From contig JAHEZM010000028.1 in the NCBI GenBank assembly GCA_023251075.1, positions 1 through 48,179 on the forward strand: a stretch of 48,179 bases of DNA, written 5' to 3'. The notes under the pieces are model-generated. The model saw only the letters and a program-made list of their open reading frames with translations, was not told the DNA's origin and did no database searches. This DNA is from Flavobacteriales bacterium (lineage in GTDB: Bacteria; Bacteroidota; Bacteroidia; Flavobacteriales_C; GCA-002722245). Positions 37,722 to 47,046 of the stretch are shown piece by piece (within the stretch, counting starts at the first letter, position 1; each line of letters begins with the position of its first letter). A program made the position numbers and the translations under genes.

Positions 37722-39659
37722 CTAATAAATTTTCCCTTGGTAGCTTCTGAATCCGTGTGTGCAATAGCTGCATTTTTTTAAAACAAAATTTCCTTTTTCG
37801 TTGCGAGCTACAAGATACTCTGTGAAATAATCGCGAGGTGCTGGTGTATAAACGCCGTCTAGTATTGTTGGTTCATCGATAGAATAAAATGCAGATTTTC
37901 GAAGGGCAGACAGAGATTTTTCGTAGGCATCTTTTAGTTTACTTTCATTTAAATTCAATGCAAAATCATCGCAGCAAACACTACGAAAAAAATCACATAC
38001 AGAATAAAGGGTATCTGCATTAGTTTTTTTTCTAAGTGTAATTTGGTCCTCAATAATGGTGTCCACTATCCACAAATTACATTCGTTCATTAATTGTTTA
38101 GCATCTTTCGAAAGATCTTTCCAGCTTAGCAATTTTGTGTATTGAATGGTATCGCTTTTCAATTTTACATGAACCACATATCTAAATCCAACAGTGCATC
38201 TAAGAGAATCAGGATGCAGAAATCTTTTTGCGTAGGCACCATCTAAATTCTGACCAAGTTGCAACGATCTTCTTTCATCCAACCAATTTCCACCCACTAC
38301 TAGTTTCCCATTTTTATCGTTGCGCAGATTATAGTAGCTTTCAATTTCGTAAATTATTGAGTCTTCTTTTGTTTTTGACGACAAAAGATATTTTTGTCGT
38401 TGAGCGAAAATTGCTCCCCATTGGCTGTAATCATGGTTAGTCCATTCCGATACGTTATTGGCCAAGCAATAAATTCCTTGTGAATTCCGGTGTTCAGCAG
38501 CGATCAATGGAAAATCCTTTTCCCATTTTCGTCGAGTAGGAGTGGTATGCAATCCTCCATCTAAAACAAGATCTCCGAGTGTTAAGGCATTTCGGTAAAG
38601 TGCTGCCCGTAATGGCGCTTTCTTATTTTTTATTCTAATGTCTTCTGCTTTGAAGCATAAATCTGTAACAAAATTATTGTCGAAAACATACATCGCCGCC
38701 GAACTATCAGAATCATAGTGAACAGAACTTTTTATTGCAAATTCTCTTTCTGCCATCGATGGTAAATCAACTTCAACTAGTATATCCGGATTTAGTTTTC
38801 CCCATTCTTTTTGTAGTTTTTTTGTTTTCCAATCACAAAAGGCTTTCGCTTGCCAATAGTTTATTCCGGTTACAGGATATTCTTTATAAACAGGATGCCA
38901 GAAATACAGCATGGTCATCGGTTCATTGAAAGAGTATTCAAAATCATGTATCCAGGCTAGTGTATCGGGATATATATTAATCACTTTTCCATTAAGTGAA
39001 TAATTAAAAATATCAGTTCTTATAGTTTGTCGTTTGTAAAATCTTTCTTCTTCTTTTTTAAAAAGAAATTTGTTCATAATATTTACAACATTAGTGTCTT
39101 CAATATTGATTGCTTTTTCCCAATTAACAGTGGTATCAATGTTGGTTATATGGATATAATCTCCCCCTAAATATTTTCGGATGATTGAATCGTGTACATC
39201 TTTAATAAATTCCTGGTATTCTCCATTGGTAACTTCACCCTTTGAAAAATAGAAGGGTTTATATAAATCGGAAATTAGTTGGATGGGCAGAGTACTAAAA
39301 CTAAGGTTTTCTCCACTACAAGAGGTATTCATGTTTACAGTGTCGACGTAATAACGGATAGCTGCAGGAAACAGAAGTTTATTGTCGATAATTCTTTCAT
39401 CAATAGAAAGTTTTTTTAATTGTGTGGAGGGGTTGAAATACACAAAATTAGAGGGAGTTTTTTTAAGTGGTACACCTTCATATTTTTTTATTGGTATCAT
39501 GGTGTTAACATGCTCTCCAAAAGGTGTAATAAATGTATTGCTGTATCTGAAATTAATGGTGCTTACAGTATCATACACCAATTTAAATTCTACTTTATTC
39601 TTTTGTCCAATGGCAATATCGCTCATTAAAAAGCATACGATCAATAGTAAATTCCTCAT
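37722..39659 (-). CDS. Secreted FGE-sulfatase-domain protein (GldK/GldJ-like)
   Basis: 645 residues. A signal peptide (MRNLLLIVCFLMSDIAIGQ) without lipobox is followed by a formylglycine-generating-enzyme-like fold at about 130-510. Its landmarks are FSKGEVTNGEYQEF, PVTGINYWQAKAFCDWKTKK, LANNVSEWTNHD, VVGGNWLDERRS and CTVGFRYVVH. GldK and GldJ of the gliding/T9SS machinery share this fold; assignment to either is not secure. Residues 515-645 are an extra domain, ending in CSYC, that also occurs alone in the protein at 42098. ATG 39659 is chosen for the signal peptide. Confidence 0.82.
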   Translation of the reverse strand: MRNLLLIVCFLMSDIAIGQKNKVEFKLVYDTVSTINFRYSNTFITPFGEHVNTMIPIKKYEGVPLKKTPSNFVYFNPSTQLKKLSIDERIIDNKLLFPAAIRYYVDTVNMNTSCSGENLSFSTLPIQLISDLYKPFYFSKGEVTNGEYQEFIKDVHDSIIRKYLGGDYIHITNIDTTVNWEKAINIEDTNVVNIMNKFLFKKEEERFYKRQTIRTDIFNYSLNGKVINIYPDTLAWIHDFEYSFNEPMTMLYFWHPVYKEYPVTGINYWQAKAFCDWKTKKLQKEWGKLNPDILVEVDLPSMAEREFAIKSSVHYDSDSSAAMYVFDNNFVTDLCFKAEDIRIKNKKAPLRAALYRNALTLGDLVLDGGLHTTPTRRKWEKDFPLIAAEHRNSQGIYCLANNVSEWTNHDYSQWGAIFAQRQKYLLSSKTKEDSIIYEIESYYNLRNDKNGKLVVGGNWLDERRSLQLGQNLDGAYAKRFLHPDSLRCTVGFRYVVHVKLKSDTIQYTKLLSWKDLSKDAKQLMNECNLWIVDTIIEDQITLRKKTNADTLYSVCDFFRSVCCDDFALNLNESKLKDAYEKSLSALRKSAFYSIDEPTILDGVYTPAPRDYFTEYLVARNEKGNFVLKKCSYCTHGFRSYQGKIY

Positions 39660-39780
39660 CCTTAAATTTTGATTTTTAAATATAATGCAATTTATGGCAA
39701 GACGTAACACTTTATCATAGTTGTTTGTTTATCACTCTTTTCAATTCCTCTTCCTTCACTTTTTAATCAATTAATAAAAT

Positions 39781-39993
39781 TTTAACCACAGAGAGCGCAG
39801 AGACACTGAGTTTCCCAGAGATTGATTGTAAAACACAAGGGCGCTTTGCTTTAAGGAGTTCACAGAGGCTGGGACTTAAATCATGTAACTTATTTTCGGA
39901 TGCTCCACTCAGTGAACTCAATTAAAACGCAGTGTCTCCGTGAAGAATAAATGAATTGAATTTTCTGTGGAACTCAGTGTCTCTGTGGTTAAA
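39781..39993. repeat. Mosaic CCACAGAG-type palindromic repeat
   Basis: TTTAACCACAGAG (39781-39793) is the reverse complement of 39981-39993, and ACACTGAGTT (39803-39812) pairs with AACTCAGTGT (39971-39980). Inner arms GAGTTCAC (39856-39863) and GTGAACTC (39912-39919) form a second stem. CAGTGTCTC(T/C)GTG occurs twice as a direct repeat. Elements built from CCACAGAG/ACACAGAG words recur in many environmental genomes (from memory). It fills most of the gap between the M23 and FGE-like genes; no coding frame is seen there. Confidence 0.75.
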
Positions 39994-40015
39994 GAAAGAA
40001 ATTTTATTTTCTTAT

Positions 40016-41377
40016 TTATTTCACCACCATCTTACCGGTGCTAAAAATTTCATTATTATCTTTCAATTGATAAAAATACACTCCGCTTTGATTGCCTAAG
40101 TTAATTTCTGTTTTGCTATTGGTGATAGTAGTTTCTAAAACTTTATCTCCCAAAATATTGAAGACTGTGAGTACTTGTGAATTCGGATTTTCTACTTCGA
40201 TGATGAACTTTCCGTTGGATGGATTTGGATATACTTGAACATCGGTGAAGTTTATTAATGTTGGTATTCCTGCTGCTAAGGAAATATCAAAATTGCTGGA
40301 ACAAGTAATACCATTGTAAGTAGCTTTATAAGTATAAGTTCCCGGATTAAGAGGTAATTTTTTCGACCAGGCAAAAGTTCGTGTTTTGGTATCGGTAGCA
40401 CTATTGTAAGTCCAGCTTAAATAAACACTTTGATCGGGATTTAAAATACTCATGTTACCCACTAATCCGTTTACTTCATCACGAATAAAAATGTAAAATT
40501 TAGCATAGCCGGCAGTCATTCCCGGACCCTGAAAAGGTTGTTCGTAAGAGTTACTTTCATTGGGTGTTTCGGTGTTCGGACAACCTGGAAAAACGGCATC
40601 GGTAGTATGTACAGAAGCTTTAACCACTGCTGTTTCTTTGGCCGGTTTTTGCGCTGCCCACCAGCTTGAATTATTTAAAATATTACAATTTCCAAAGTAG
40701 GGATCTATGCGTGTTGAAACATCGGCACCTGCCCAAACTTCAAAATGTAAATGCGGACCTGATGCACTTCCAGAACTACCTACCATTCCTAAGTGTTCGC
40801 CAGCTACCACCGTTTGTCCCACTATTTTTGTTGTTACCGATCCGTTTTTCATATGCCAGTATAAGGCCGTCGACCCATCGCTGTGTTGAATCATAGCGTA
40901 ATTGGCTGTTAAATTATTCGATGAGCAGTTTCTGTCAAACTCTCCATCATGAACAGCTACAATGGTTCCCGGAGCAGCAGCAACTACTTCTACTAAATCA
41001 TTGTCCATTTTATAGAAATTAAAAGGCCAAGTGGCAATATCGGTACCTCTATGCCCGTCGTAAGAATTGGTTCCGCAATTAAAATCTTTGAAAGTTCCTG
41101 GATTGGCATCGTGATCTACATAAGCTGCTATATTATAGTAACTGCAATCTTTTAAAGATTCGGCTGGTTTTAAAGGCCATTCTAATGAAACAGTATTTCC
41201 ATCCGTTTTGAATTGTGGTGATTTAATTCCGTTTTCAGCAACCAGTTTTTGTAGTTGTTCATATTCTGTTTCAGTGATACAAGGGTTTTCTGCATTCTGT
41301 TCTGCAATTTGAGCATTTAGCATATTTGAAATAGCAGTCAATATGATTGTGCCAATCAGAGTAATTTTTGTGCGCAT
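40016..41377 (-). CDS. Secreted M23 peptidase with T9SS type A signal
   Basis: 453 residues. A signal peptide (MRTKITLIGTIILTAISNML) is followed by a LytM/M23 domain at about 105-230, with zinc ligands in HRGTD and the PHLHFEV triad region, plus YWHMKNG. A beta-sandwich follows, and then a type A T9SS domain (VYPNPSNGKFIIEV, GVYFYQLKDN). It probably cleaves peptidoglycan stems or surface peptides of other cells after export. ATG 41377 is chosen since the upstream ATG only adds a charged extension before the signal. Confidence 0.9.
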   Translation of the reverse strand: MRTKITLIGTIILTAISNMLNAQIAEQNAENPCITETEYEQLQKLVAENGIKSPQFKTDGNTVSLEWPLKPAESLKDCSYYNIAAYVDHDANPGTFKDFNCGTNSYDGHRGTDIATWPFNFYKMDNDLVEVVAAAPGTIVAVHDGEFDRNCSSNNLTANYAMIQHSDGSTALYWHMKNGSVTTKIVGQTVVAGEHLGMVGSSGSASGPHLHFEVWAGADVSTRIDPYFGNCNILNNSSWWAAQKPAKETAVVKASVHTTDAVFPGCPNTETPNESNSYEQPFQGPGMTAGYAKFYIFIRDEVNGLVGNMSILNPDQSVYLSWTYNSATDTKTRTFAWSKKLPLNPGTYTYKATYNGITCSSNFDISLAAGIPTLINFTDVQVYPNPSNGKFIIEVENPNSQVLTVFNILGDKVLETTITNSKTEINLGNQSGVYFYQLKDNNEIFSTGKMVVK

Positions 41378-41456
41378 AAGCAATGATTTTAGTAGTAAAA
41401 TCCCTTTCACTTAAAACACCTTAAAGCAACTAAAAGTTACAATGATTTTGGATGGA

Positions 41457-42098
41457 TTATTTTTTTCTGCAAATCATTAATCCGTCACGAACGGGCAATA
41501 AAACATTTTCAACGCCATCATGTTGTTGAATAAAGGTGTTGAACTCAAGAAGTTTTTGTGTGTCGGTATCGTTTGATTTTACTGGTTCAACCACCTTTCC
41601 ACTCCACAAAACATTATCGGCAATAATGTATCCGCCACTCTTTACTTTATCGAAAACCAAGTTGAAATAAGGCAAATAATTCTCTTTATCGGCATCAATG
41701 AAAACGATGTCGAATTTTTCATTTAAAGTGGGAATGATTTCCAAAGCATTACCAATATGTTGCTGAATTTTGTTTTTGTATGGGGAGGCATCAATGTGTT
41801 TTTGTACAAAATTTTGTAATTCTTCATTGATATCAATAGTGTGTAATTTTCCCGTTTCTGTTAATCCTTCTGCCAAACAAAGTGCAGAATAACCAGTATA
41901 GGTGCCTATTTCAAGAATTCTTTCGGGTTTAATCATGTTGCTAAGCATAGATAAAACTCTTCCTTGTAGGTGCCCCGACAACATGCGTGGCTTTAATATT
42001 TTCTGATGTGTTTCGCGATTTAAATTATACAACCATTCGCTTTCCGGTGAAGTATGTTGAGTAGAGTAGAGATCTATATTTTCAGGTAGAAAATTCAT
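41457..42098 (-). CDS. SAM-dependent O-methyltransferase (family 3, COMT-like)
   Basis: 213 residues. The SAM-binding loop is EIGTYTGYSALCLAEGL, followed by HTIDINEE and the metal-binding DIVFIDADKENYLPYF and IIADNVLWSGKV. This is the family-3 catechol/caffeoyl-type O-methyltransferase pattern, dependent on a divalent metal. The substrate is unknown. The start overlaps the stop of the small secreted-protein gene by one base (TAATG), so the two are translationally coupled. Confidence 0.9.
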   Translation of the reverse strand: MNFLPENIDLYSTQHTSPESEWLYNLNRETHQKILKPRMLSGHLQGRVLSMLSNMIKPERILEIGTYTGYSALCLAEGLTETGKLHTIDINEELQNFVQKHIDASPYKNKIQQHIGNALEIIPTLNEKFDIVFIDADKENYLPYFNLVFDKVKSGGYIIADNVLWSGKVVEPVKSNDTDTQKLLEFNTFIQQHDGVENVLLPVRDGLMICRKK

Positions 42099-42508
42099 TA
42101 TTTTATTGCTGTGAGCTTTATCTTGTCAGATGAAATTACTTCAATTGTATATTTTCTCTTTACTCCTTTAGGAACATAAATGCCCTCTAATATTCCTTCT
42201 TCCGGCCTATATAAATTTCTGATTGAATAATGTAAGTTATATTTAATTCGAAAGTTATGTTCATCCAGTTCCACTTCATTTTGAGTGCAATTTTCTTTCT
42301 TTAAATATTTGCTGATACTTTTTGAGGCGTTTTTAGATGGTTGTTTTTGAAGAAAAATATTGTCATATGAAACAGAATCAATAATCCAATATTTACAATT
42401 TTGAATTAGATCTTTTTTTGTGCTTATGCTGTCTATAGGGTTTTGTGAAAATCCTACAGCGAAAATAAAGGACATAAGGAATAAAAGAATGTGTTTCAAT
42501 GGAAGCAT
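42098..42508 (-). CDS. Small secreted protein homologous to the C-terminal domain of the FGE-like protein
   Basis: 136 residues with a signal peptide (MLPLKHILLFLMSFIFAVGF). The mature part (LIQNCKYWIIDSVSYDNIFLQ, then EEGILEGIYVP) lines up with residues 515-640 of the FGE-like protein at 37722 (MNECNLWIVDTIIEDQITLR, then TILDGVYTP). No family name is known to me. It is between der (10-base gap) and the O-methyltransferase gene on the same strand. Confidence 0.7.
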   Translation of the reverse strand: MLPLKHILLFLMSFIFAVGFSQNPIDSISTKKDLIQNCKYWIIDSVSYDNIFLQKQPSKNASKSISKYLKKENCTQNEVELDEHNFRIKYNLHYSIRNLYRPEEGILEGIYVPKGVKRKYTIEVISSDKIKLTAIK

Positions 42509-42517
42509 ATCTACAAA

Positions 42518-43825
42518 TTATTTTTCTCTAAAAAACAAAGAAATCGGAACGCCGCTTAAATCAAAATTCTCTCTCAGTTTATTTTCTAAAAAGCGTTTGT
42601 AATTTTCCTGAATGTATTTTGGATGATTACAGAAAAACGCAAAGGCTGGTGTTTTAGTGGGTAACTGAGTGATGTATTTAATTTTGATCAATTTTCCTTT
42701 TACTGCAGAAGGTGGATTGCGTTCAATAATTTCTTGCATCACTTCATTCAATACCGAAGTTTTAATGCTTGCTGTTCTTCTTACATTCACTTCTAAAGCT
42801 ACTTCTAAAGCTTTTAAAATTCTTTGTTTATCGGGAACTGCTGTAAAAATAATTGGTACATCATTAAAAGGTTTTGTTGCTTCCTGAATAGCGGTGGTAT
42901 AAGAGTTTACCGAGTTACCGTCTTTGTTGGGAATCAAGTCCCATTTGTTCACCACGAAAACCACTCCTTTTTTACTTTTAACTATGATATTGAAAATGCT
43001 TAAATCCTGAGCCTCCAAACCTAAAGTAGCATCAATCATTAGCAAACACACATCAGAATTTTCAATCGCGTTCAAAGTTCTTAAAGTAGAGTAGAATTCT
43101 AAATCTTCATCTACCTTGTTTTTTTTACGCAAACCAGCGGTGTCGATCAAAATGAAATCATGACCAAAGGCGGTGTATCTGGTGTGGATGGTATCTCTCG
43201 TTGTACCTGCTATTTCGGAAACAATAGTTCTTTCCGTATTTAAGAAGGCATTCACAATAGATGATTTTCCAACATTTGGTCGGCCCACTACTGCAATTCG
43301 AGGTAAGCCGGTGGTGTCTTCTGGTTTTTCCTCATCTAGTTCAAGTGCAACGGCATCTAGCAATTCTCCTGTTCCGCTTCCGCTTAAGGAAGAAATACTA
43401 AACACTTCTCCTATACCAAAAGAGTAAAATTCGGCTGCATCTGCCTCACGAAGGTTGTTATCTACTTTATTGGCCACTAAAAAAACCTTTTTCTTTGATC
43501 GGCGGAGAACATCAACCACACCTTCATCTAAGTCGGTAATGCCTGTTATAACATCCACCATAAATAGTATCACTTTACATTCTTCAATAGCAATTTTAAC
43601 TTGCCTTTTGATCGCCATATCGAACGAAGCTTGCGAATCTTTTACATATCCTCCGGTATCAATTACAATAAATTCTTTACCATTCCATTCTGCGCGTCCG
43701 TAATGACGGTCGCGTGTTACTCCCTCTTGCTCATCTACAATCGCTGTGCGCGATTCAGTTAGTCTGTTGAAAAGGGTTGATTTACCCACATTGGGTCTTC
43801 CTACAATTGCTACAATATTTGCCAT
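42518..43825 (-). CDS. der: Ribosome-assembly GTPase Der (EngA)
   Basis: 435 residues with two tandem Era-type GTPase domains: GRPNVGKST at about 8-16 and GRPNVGKSS at about 182-190. Each has its DxxG (IDTGGY, IDTAGL) and NKxD (NKVD, NKWD) motifs. A C-terminal KH-like domain follows. It acts in 50S subunit maturation. The ATG at 43825 ([12 protein letters not shown]) matches family starts. A minus-strand -7 box TATTTTTG ends 5 bases before this ATG, so the transcript may be leaderless. Confidence 0.97.
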   Translation of the reverse strand: MANIVAIVGRPNVGKSTLFNRLTESRTAIVDEQEGVTRDRHYGRAEWNGKEFIVIDTGGYVKDSQASFDMAIKRQVKIAIEECKVILFMVDVITGITDLDEGVVDVLRRSKKKVFLVANKVDNNLREADAAEFYSFGIGEVFSISSLSGSGTGELLDAVALELDEEKPEDTTGLPRIAVVGRPNVGKSSIVNAFLNTERTIVSEIAGTTRDTIHTRYTAFGHDFILIDTAGLRKKNKVDEDLEFYSTLRTLNAIENSDVCLLMIDATLGLEAQDLSIFNIIVKSKKGVVFVVNKWDLIPNKDGNSVNSYTTAIQEATKPFNDVPIIFTAVPDKQRILKALEVALEVNVRRTASIKTSVLNEVMQEIIERNPPSAVKGKLIKIKYITQLPTKTPAFAFFCNHPKYIQENYKRFLENKLRENFDLSGVPISLFFREK

Positions 43826-43829
43826 AGGG

Positions 43830-43860
43830 CAAAAATAGCGATTTGATTTTACTATTTTTA
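43830..43860. promoter_or_regulatory. Overlapping divergent promoters of der and rsgA
   Basis: The minus strand has TATTTTTG (43830-43837), an exact -7 box for der. The plus strand has TATTTTTA (43853-43860), a near-match for rsgA. The 39-base gap is an imperfect dyad, with GGGcAAAAATAG at the left mirrored by CTATTTTTaCCC at the right. Each box lies only 4-5 bases from its start codon. Confidence 0.55.
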
Positions 43861-43864
43861 CCCC

Positions 43865-44788
43865 ATGCAAGGATTGGTGTTAAAATCTACAGGTAGTTGG
43901 TATGATGTTAAGCTGGAAAACGGTGAGCGCATTTCTGCGCGTATTCGCGGGAAGTTCAGGTTGGAAGGGCTTAAGGTAACTAACCCTATTGCAGCAGGCG
44001 ATCAGGTGGAGATGGAAAAAGATAAGGATGATAATTTTGTGATTCATCAAATTCTTCCCCGAAAAAACTACATCATTCGTAAATCGGTTAATCTTTCTAA
44101 GCAATACCACATATTGGCAGCTAATTTAGATCAGGCTATTTTGGTGGTGTCGGCAACACATCCTAAAACTTTTTCTGAGTTTATTGATCGTTTTTTGCTT
44201 ACCGCTACAGCCTATCATATTCCTGCTGTTTTAGTGTTCAACAAAGTAGATTTATATGGCGCAGAGGAGAAGCAGCAATTACAGGAATGGATAGATATTT
44301 ATTCGGCTGCAGGCTATAATTGTAGAAGAGCGAGTGCGAAGAGTGGGGAAGGAGTAGGAGAAATAAAAGAATTGTTGAGAGGAAAAATTTCTATGTTGTC
44401 GGGACATTCGGGCGTTGGAAAATCTACATTGATCAATTCTATTGATTCAAATTTAAATTTAAAAACGGCCGCTATATCTGATATGCACGAACAAGGGAAA
44501 CACACTACTACTTTTGCAGAAATGCACGAATTGATTTTTGGTGGTTATGTAATTGATACCCCTGGCATAAAAGGGTTAGGATTGGCAGATATGAAGAAGG
44601 AGGAGTTGTGCAGATATTTTCCTGAATTTTTGAAATTTTCATCGCAATGTAAATTTCATAATTGTGTACATATCAATGAACCGGGTTGTGCGGTGAAACA
44701 GGCAACAATCAATGGTGAAATTCGTGAGGAGCGCTACAACAGCTATGTTCATATGTATAACGAAGACGATGAACAATACCGTTCATAA
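43865..44788 (+). CDS. rsgA: Small-subunit biogenesis GTPase RsgA
   Basis: 307 residues. An OB fold at the N-terminus is followed by the circularly permuted GTPase, in which the NKVD motif precedes the P-loop GHSGVGKST (about 179) and [10 protein letters not shown] zinc knuckle with C-x4-C-x-H-x5-C (CKFHNCVH...GC) closes it. It releases factors from maturing 30S subunits. It is divergent from der, another ribosome-assembly GTPase. dtd starts 2 bases after its stop. Confidence 0.97.
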   Translation: MQGLVLKSTGSWYDVKLENGERISARIRGKFRLEGLKVTNPIAAGDQVEMEKDKDDNFVIHQILPRKNYIIRKSVNLSKQYHILAANLDQAILVVSATHPKTFSEFIDRFLLTATAYHIPAVLVFNKVDLYGAEEKQQLQEWIDIYSAAGYNCRRASAKSGEGVGEIKELLRGKISMLSGHSGVGKSTLINSIDSNLNLKTAAISDMHEQGKHTTTFAEMHELIFGGYVIDTPGIKGLGLADMKKEELCRYFPEFLKFSSQCKFHNCVHINEPGCAVKQATINGEIREERYNSYVHMYNEDDEQYRS

Positions 44789-44790
44789 CA

Positions 44791-45243
44791 ATGAAAGCAG
44801 TAATTCAAAGAGTAAAACATGCCAGTGTAACGGTAGACGACAAAATAACCGGAGCGATTCAGCAGGGATTATTAGTTTTATTAGGTGTAGCAGAAGGAGA
44901 TACTTTGGAGGACTTGGAGTGGTTGGCTACCAAAATTTCCAAGATGCGTATTTTTTCTGATGGGGAAGGAAAAATGAATTTATCGGTTCAGGAAATTAAC
45001 GGAAGAGTTTTGGTGGTGAGTCAGTTTACTTTATTTGCTTCTACCAAAAAAGGAAATCGTCCGTCGTTTGAAGGTTCAGCAAAACCAGATCTTGCCAAAG
45101 ATTTGTATTTGCAATTCTGCTCGGCAATGGAAGTATTATTAAATGATAAAGTAGAGCGTGGTATTTTTGCTGCCGATATGAAAGTAGAATTGTTAAATGA
45201 TGGTCCGGTTACGATAATTATCGATTCAAAAAACAAAGAATAA
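44791..45243 (+). CDS. dtd: D-aminoacyl-tRNA deacylase
   Basis: 150 residues, the normal length. The family-specific SQFTLFA motif and the C-terminal LLNDGPVT block carry the cross-subunit active site of this homodimer. It removes D-amino acids and glycine wrongly attached to tRNA. It lies 2 bases after rsgA and overlaps the pyrophosphohydrolase start by one base (TAATG). The rsgA-dtd-mazG-like grouping forms a quality-control operon. Confidence 0.96.
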   Translation: MKAVIQRVKHASVTVDDKITGAIQQGLLVLLGVAEGDTLEDLEWLATKISKMRIFSDGEGKMNLSVQEINGRVLVVSQFTLFASTKKGNRPSFEGSAKPDLAKDLYLQFCSAMEVLLNDKVERGIFAADMKVELLNDGPVTIIIDSKNKE

Positions 45244-45566
45244 TGGAAATATCAGTTTTACAAAAAGAAGTAGATACCTGGATTAAAACCCATGGGGTTC
45301 GATATTTTAATGAGCTTACCAACACTGCTATTTTGATGGAAGAAGTAGGGGAGTTGGCGCGCATCATGGCAAGAAAATATGGCGAACAATCTTTTAAAAA
45401 CAAAGAAGAAGAAAAACAGTTGGGTGATGAAATGGCTGATGTGTTGTGGGTTTTGGTTTGTTTGGCCAATCAAACAGGAGTGGATTTAGAAGAGGCGATG
45501 AAAAAAAATATGGAGAAGAAAACTAATCGCGATAAAGACCGCCACAAGAATAACAGCAAATTGTAG
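45243..45566 (+). CDS. MazG-like nucleotide pyrophosphohydrolase
   Basis: 107 residues, an all-alpha NTP pyrophosphohydrolase of the MazG-like group. The metal-binding motif EExxE appears as MEEVGELARI and the second, ExxD, as DEMADVLWVL. The C-terminus is basic (KKTNRDKDRHKNN). It probably hydrolyses abnormal or excess nucleotides; the substrate is unknown. It is translationally coupled to dtd. Confidence 0.87.
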   Translation: MEISVLQKEVDTWIKTHGVRYFNELTNTAILMEEVGELARIMARKYGEQSFKNKEEEKQLGDEMADVLWVLVCLANQTGVDLEEAMKKNMEKKTNRDKDRHKNNSKL

Positions 45567-45598
45567 CTGAAATAAATGCTTTGTATTATTATTGCATC

Positions 45599-46648
45599 AT
45601 GAGCGAAAAGAATAATTACATTTCACAATTAACATTCCCTCGTTTCATTGCGGCAATGGTGGTTGTTTTACATCATTATTGCAATAAGTTTTTCCCTTTC
45701 AACACTTCTTATCTTTCTAATTTTATTGATCAAGGAGGCATAGCGGTAAGCTTTTTCTTTTTCTTATCGGGTGTTGTTTTATCAGTTAGTTATTGGGATA
45801 AAGGGGTTTCATCAGCGAAGGATTTTTGGCTCAAGCGATTTGCAAGAATTTATCCCGTGTATTTTTTAGGATTTATTATGGTAGTTGGTTTTTCGTTGAT
45901 AGGAGGTTCTCCCATTGATTTTGTGAGTGCTGTTTACCAAGCTTTAGTGCTTCATGCGTGGAATCCATCTTATACATTAGATATCAATTATCCTTCATGG
46001 AGCATCTCCGTTGAAATGTTGTTTTATTTTTCTTTTCCTTTTTTAATAGGGTATTTTAAAAAGCGATCTATTAGTCATTTGGTAGGGGTAACAGCGGTGT
46101 TGTATATTCTTGGAATTGTACAGTATTTATACATGAAAGAATGGCATCAGCTTTTTAGAGATGGTTTTCCCGTATGGCATTTAAACACTTTTGTTTTTGG
46201 GATATTGGGAGGTGTTTTAATAGTGAATTTAAGGTCGAAAAATCTAAATTATAAAATTGATCCTTTATGGTGGTGGGTAGCTGGATCGCTTGCAATTTAT
46301 TTTATTTTGAACACTCGCAATGTCATTCAAGATAATTGCCACAATGGAACGTTAAGTCCAATTTTTCTTTTGATTTGTGTTGGATTGGCTTTAGATAAAT
46401 CGGTAGTTTCAAAATGGCTTAGTGCTAAACCATTAGTTTATTTAGGCAATGCAAGTTATGCAATGTATATATTGCAGTTTCCGGCTTTAATGCTTTTTGT
46501 GAAATTAATGGGAGTGAAAGAAATAAGTAGTTCAAATTACCTGTTGTATTTAGGTTTTCTAATTATAGTTTCTTGTTTAACCTATACTATTTATGAAAAG
46601 AAAGGGAGAGATATTATTTTGAAAATAACTTCGAAGAAAAAGTCCTAA
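45599..46648 (+). CDS. Acyltransferase family 3 membrane protein
   Basis: 349 residues with about ten hydrophobic helices. The family signature is LTFPRFIAAMVVVLHHYCNKFF, including the catalytic-site His, followed by FFFFLSGVVLSVSY and RFARIYPVYFLG. Such proteins O-acylate sugars of surface polysaccharides or lipids; the target here is unknown. ATG 45599 is chosen over a TTG 18 bases upstream. TATTATTG (45587-45594) is a one-mismatch -7 box directly before it. It converges on the HIT gene with a 5-base gap. Confidence 0.88.
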   Translation: MSEKNNYISQLTFPRFIAAMVVVLHHYCNKFFPFNTSYLSNFIDQGGIAVSFFFFLSGVVLSVSYWDKGVSSAKDFWLKRFARIYPVYFLGFIMVVGFSLIGGSPIDFVSAVYQALVLHAWNPSYTLDINYPSWSISVEMLFYFSFPFLIGYFKKRSISHLVGVTAVLYILGIVQYLYMKEWHQLFRDGFPVWHLNTFVFGILGGVLIVNLRSKNLNYKIDPLWWWVAGSLAIYFILNTRNVIQDNCHNGTLSPIFLLICVGLALDKSVVSKWLSAKPLVYLGNASYAMYILQFPALMLFVKLMGVKEISSSNYLLYLGFLIIVSCLTYTIYEKKGRDIILKITSKKKS

Positions 46649-46653
46649 AAAAA

Positions 46654-47046
46654 TTAAATGTTCTTTTTGATTTCTTCAGCCAGTGATAAAAATTCCTCTT
46701 TGCTCAATTGAACTCTAGGATTCGCAAAATTCATATCACCAATTTCATTCATCGGAATTAAATGAATATGTGTGTGTGGCACTTCCAAACCCACTACAGC
46801 CACTCCAATTTTTTTGCAGGGAATTACTTTTTTTAATCCTAGTGCTATTTTTTTTGCGAAGAGATGAAGAGCAGCCAGATCGTTATCTTCCATGTCGAAA
46901 ATATAGTCGATTTCTTTTTTAGGAATTACTAAAACATGACCTCTTTTAACCGGACTAACATCTAAAAACGCCAGAAAATCTGGCGTTTCGGCTACTTTAT
47001 AGCAAGGAATTTCTCCTTTAATAATTTTCGAAAAAATGGTTGACAT
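46654..47046 (-). CDS. HIT family hydrolase
   Basis: 130 residues of the HIT (histidine triad) family, hydrolysing or transferring nucleotide phosphoramidates. The catalytic motif is PHTHIHLIPM near residue 95, preceded by HVLVIPKKEIDYIFD. The start overlaps the greA stop by one base (TAATG). The greA-HIT pairing recurs in Bacteroidota (from memory). The exact substrate is unknown. Confidence 0.92.
   Translation of the reverse strand: MSTIFSKIIKGEIPCYKVAETPDFLAFLDVSPVKRGHVLVIPKKEIDYIFDMEDNDLAALHLFAKKIALGLKKVIPCKKIGVAVVGLEVPHTHIHLIPMNEIGDMNFANPRVQLSKEEFLSLAEEIKKNI

Noticed and set aside
43173-43703. Plus-strand open frames opposite der
   Set aside because: They mirror the codon structure of der on the opposite strand and have no independent start signals or domains.
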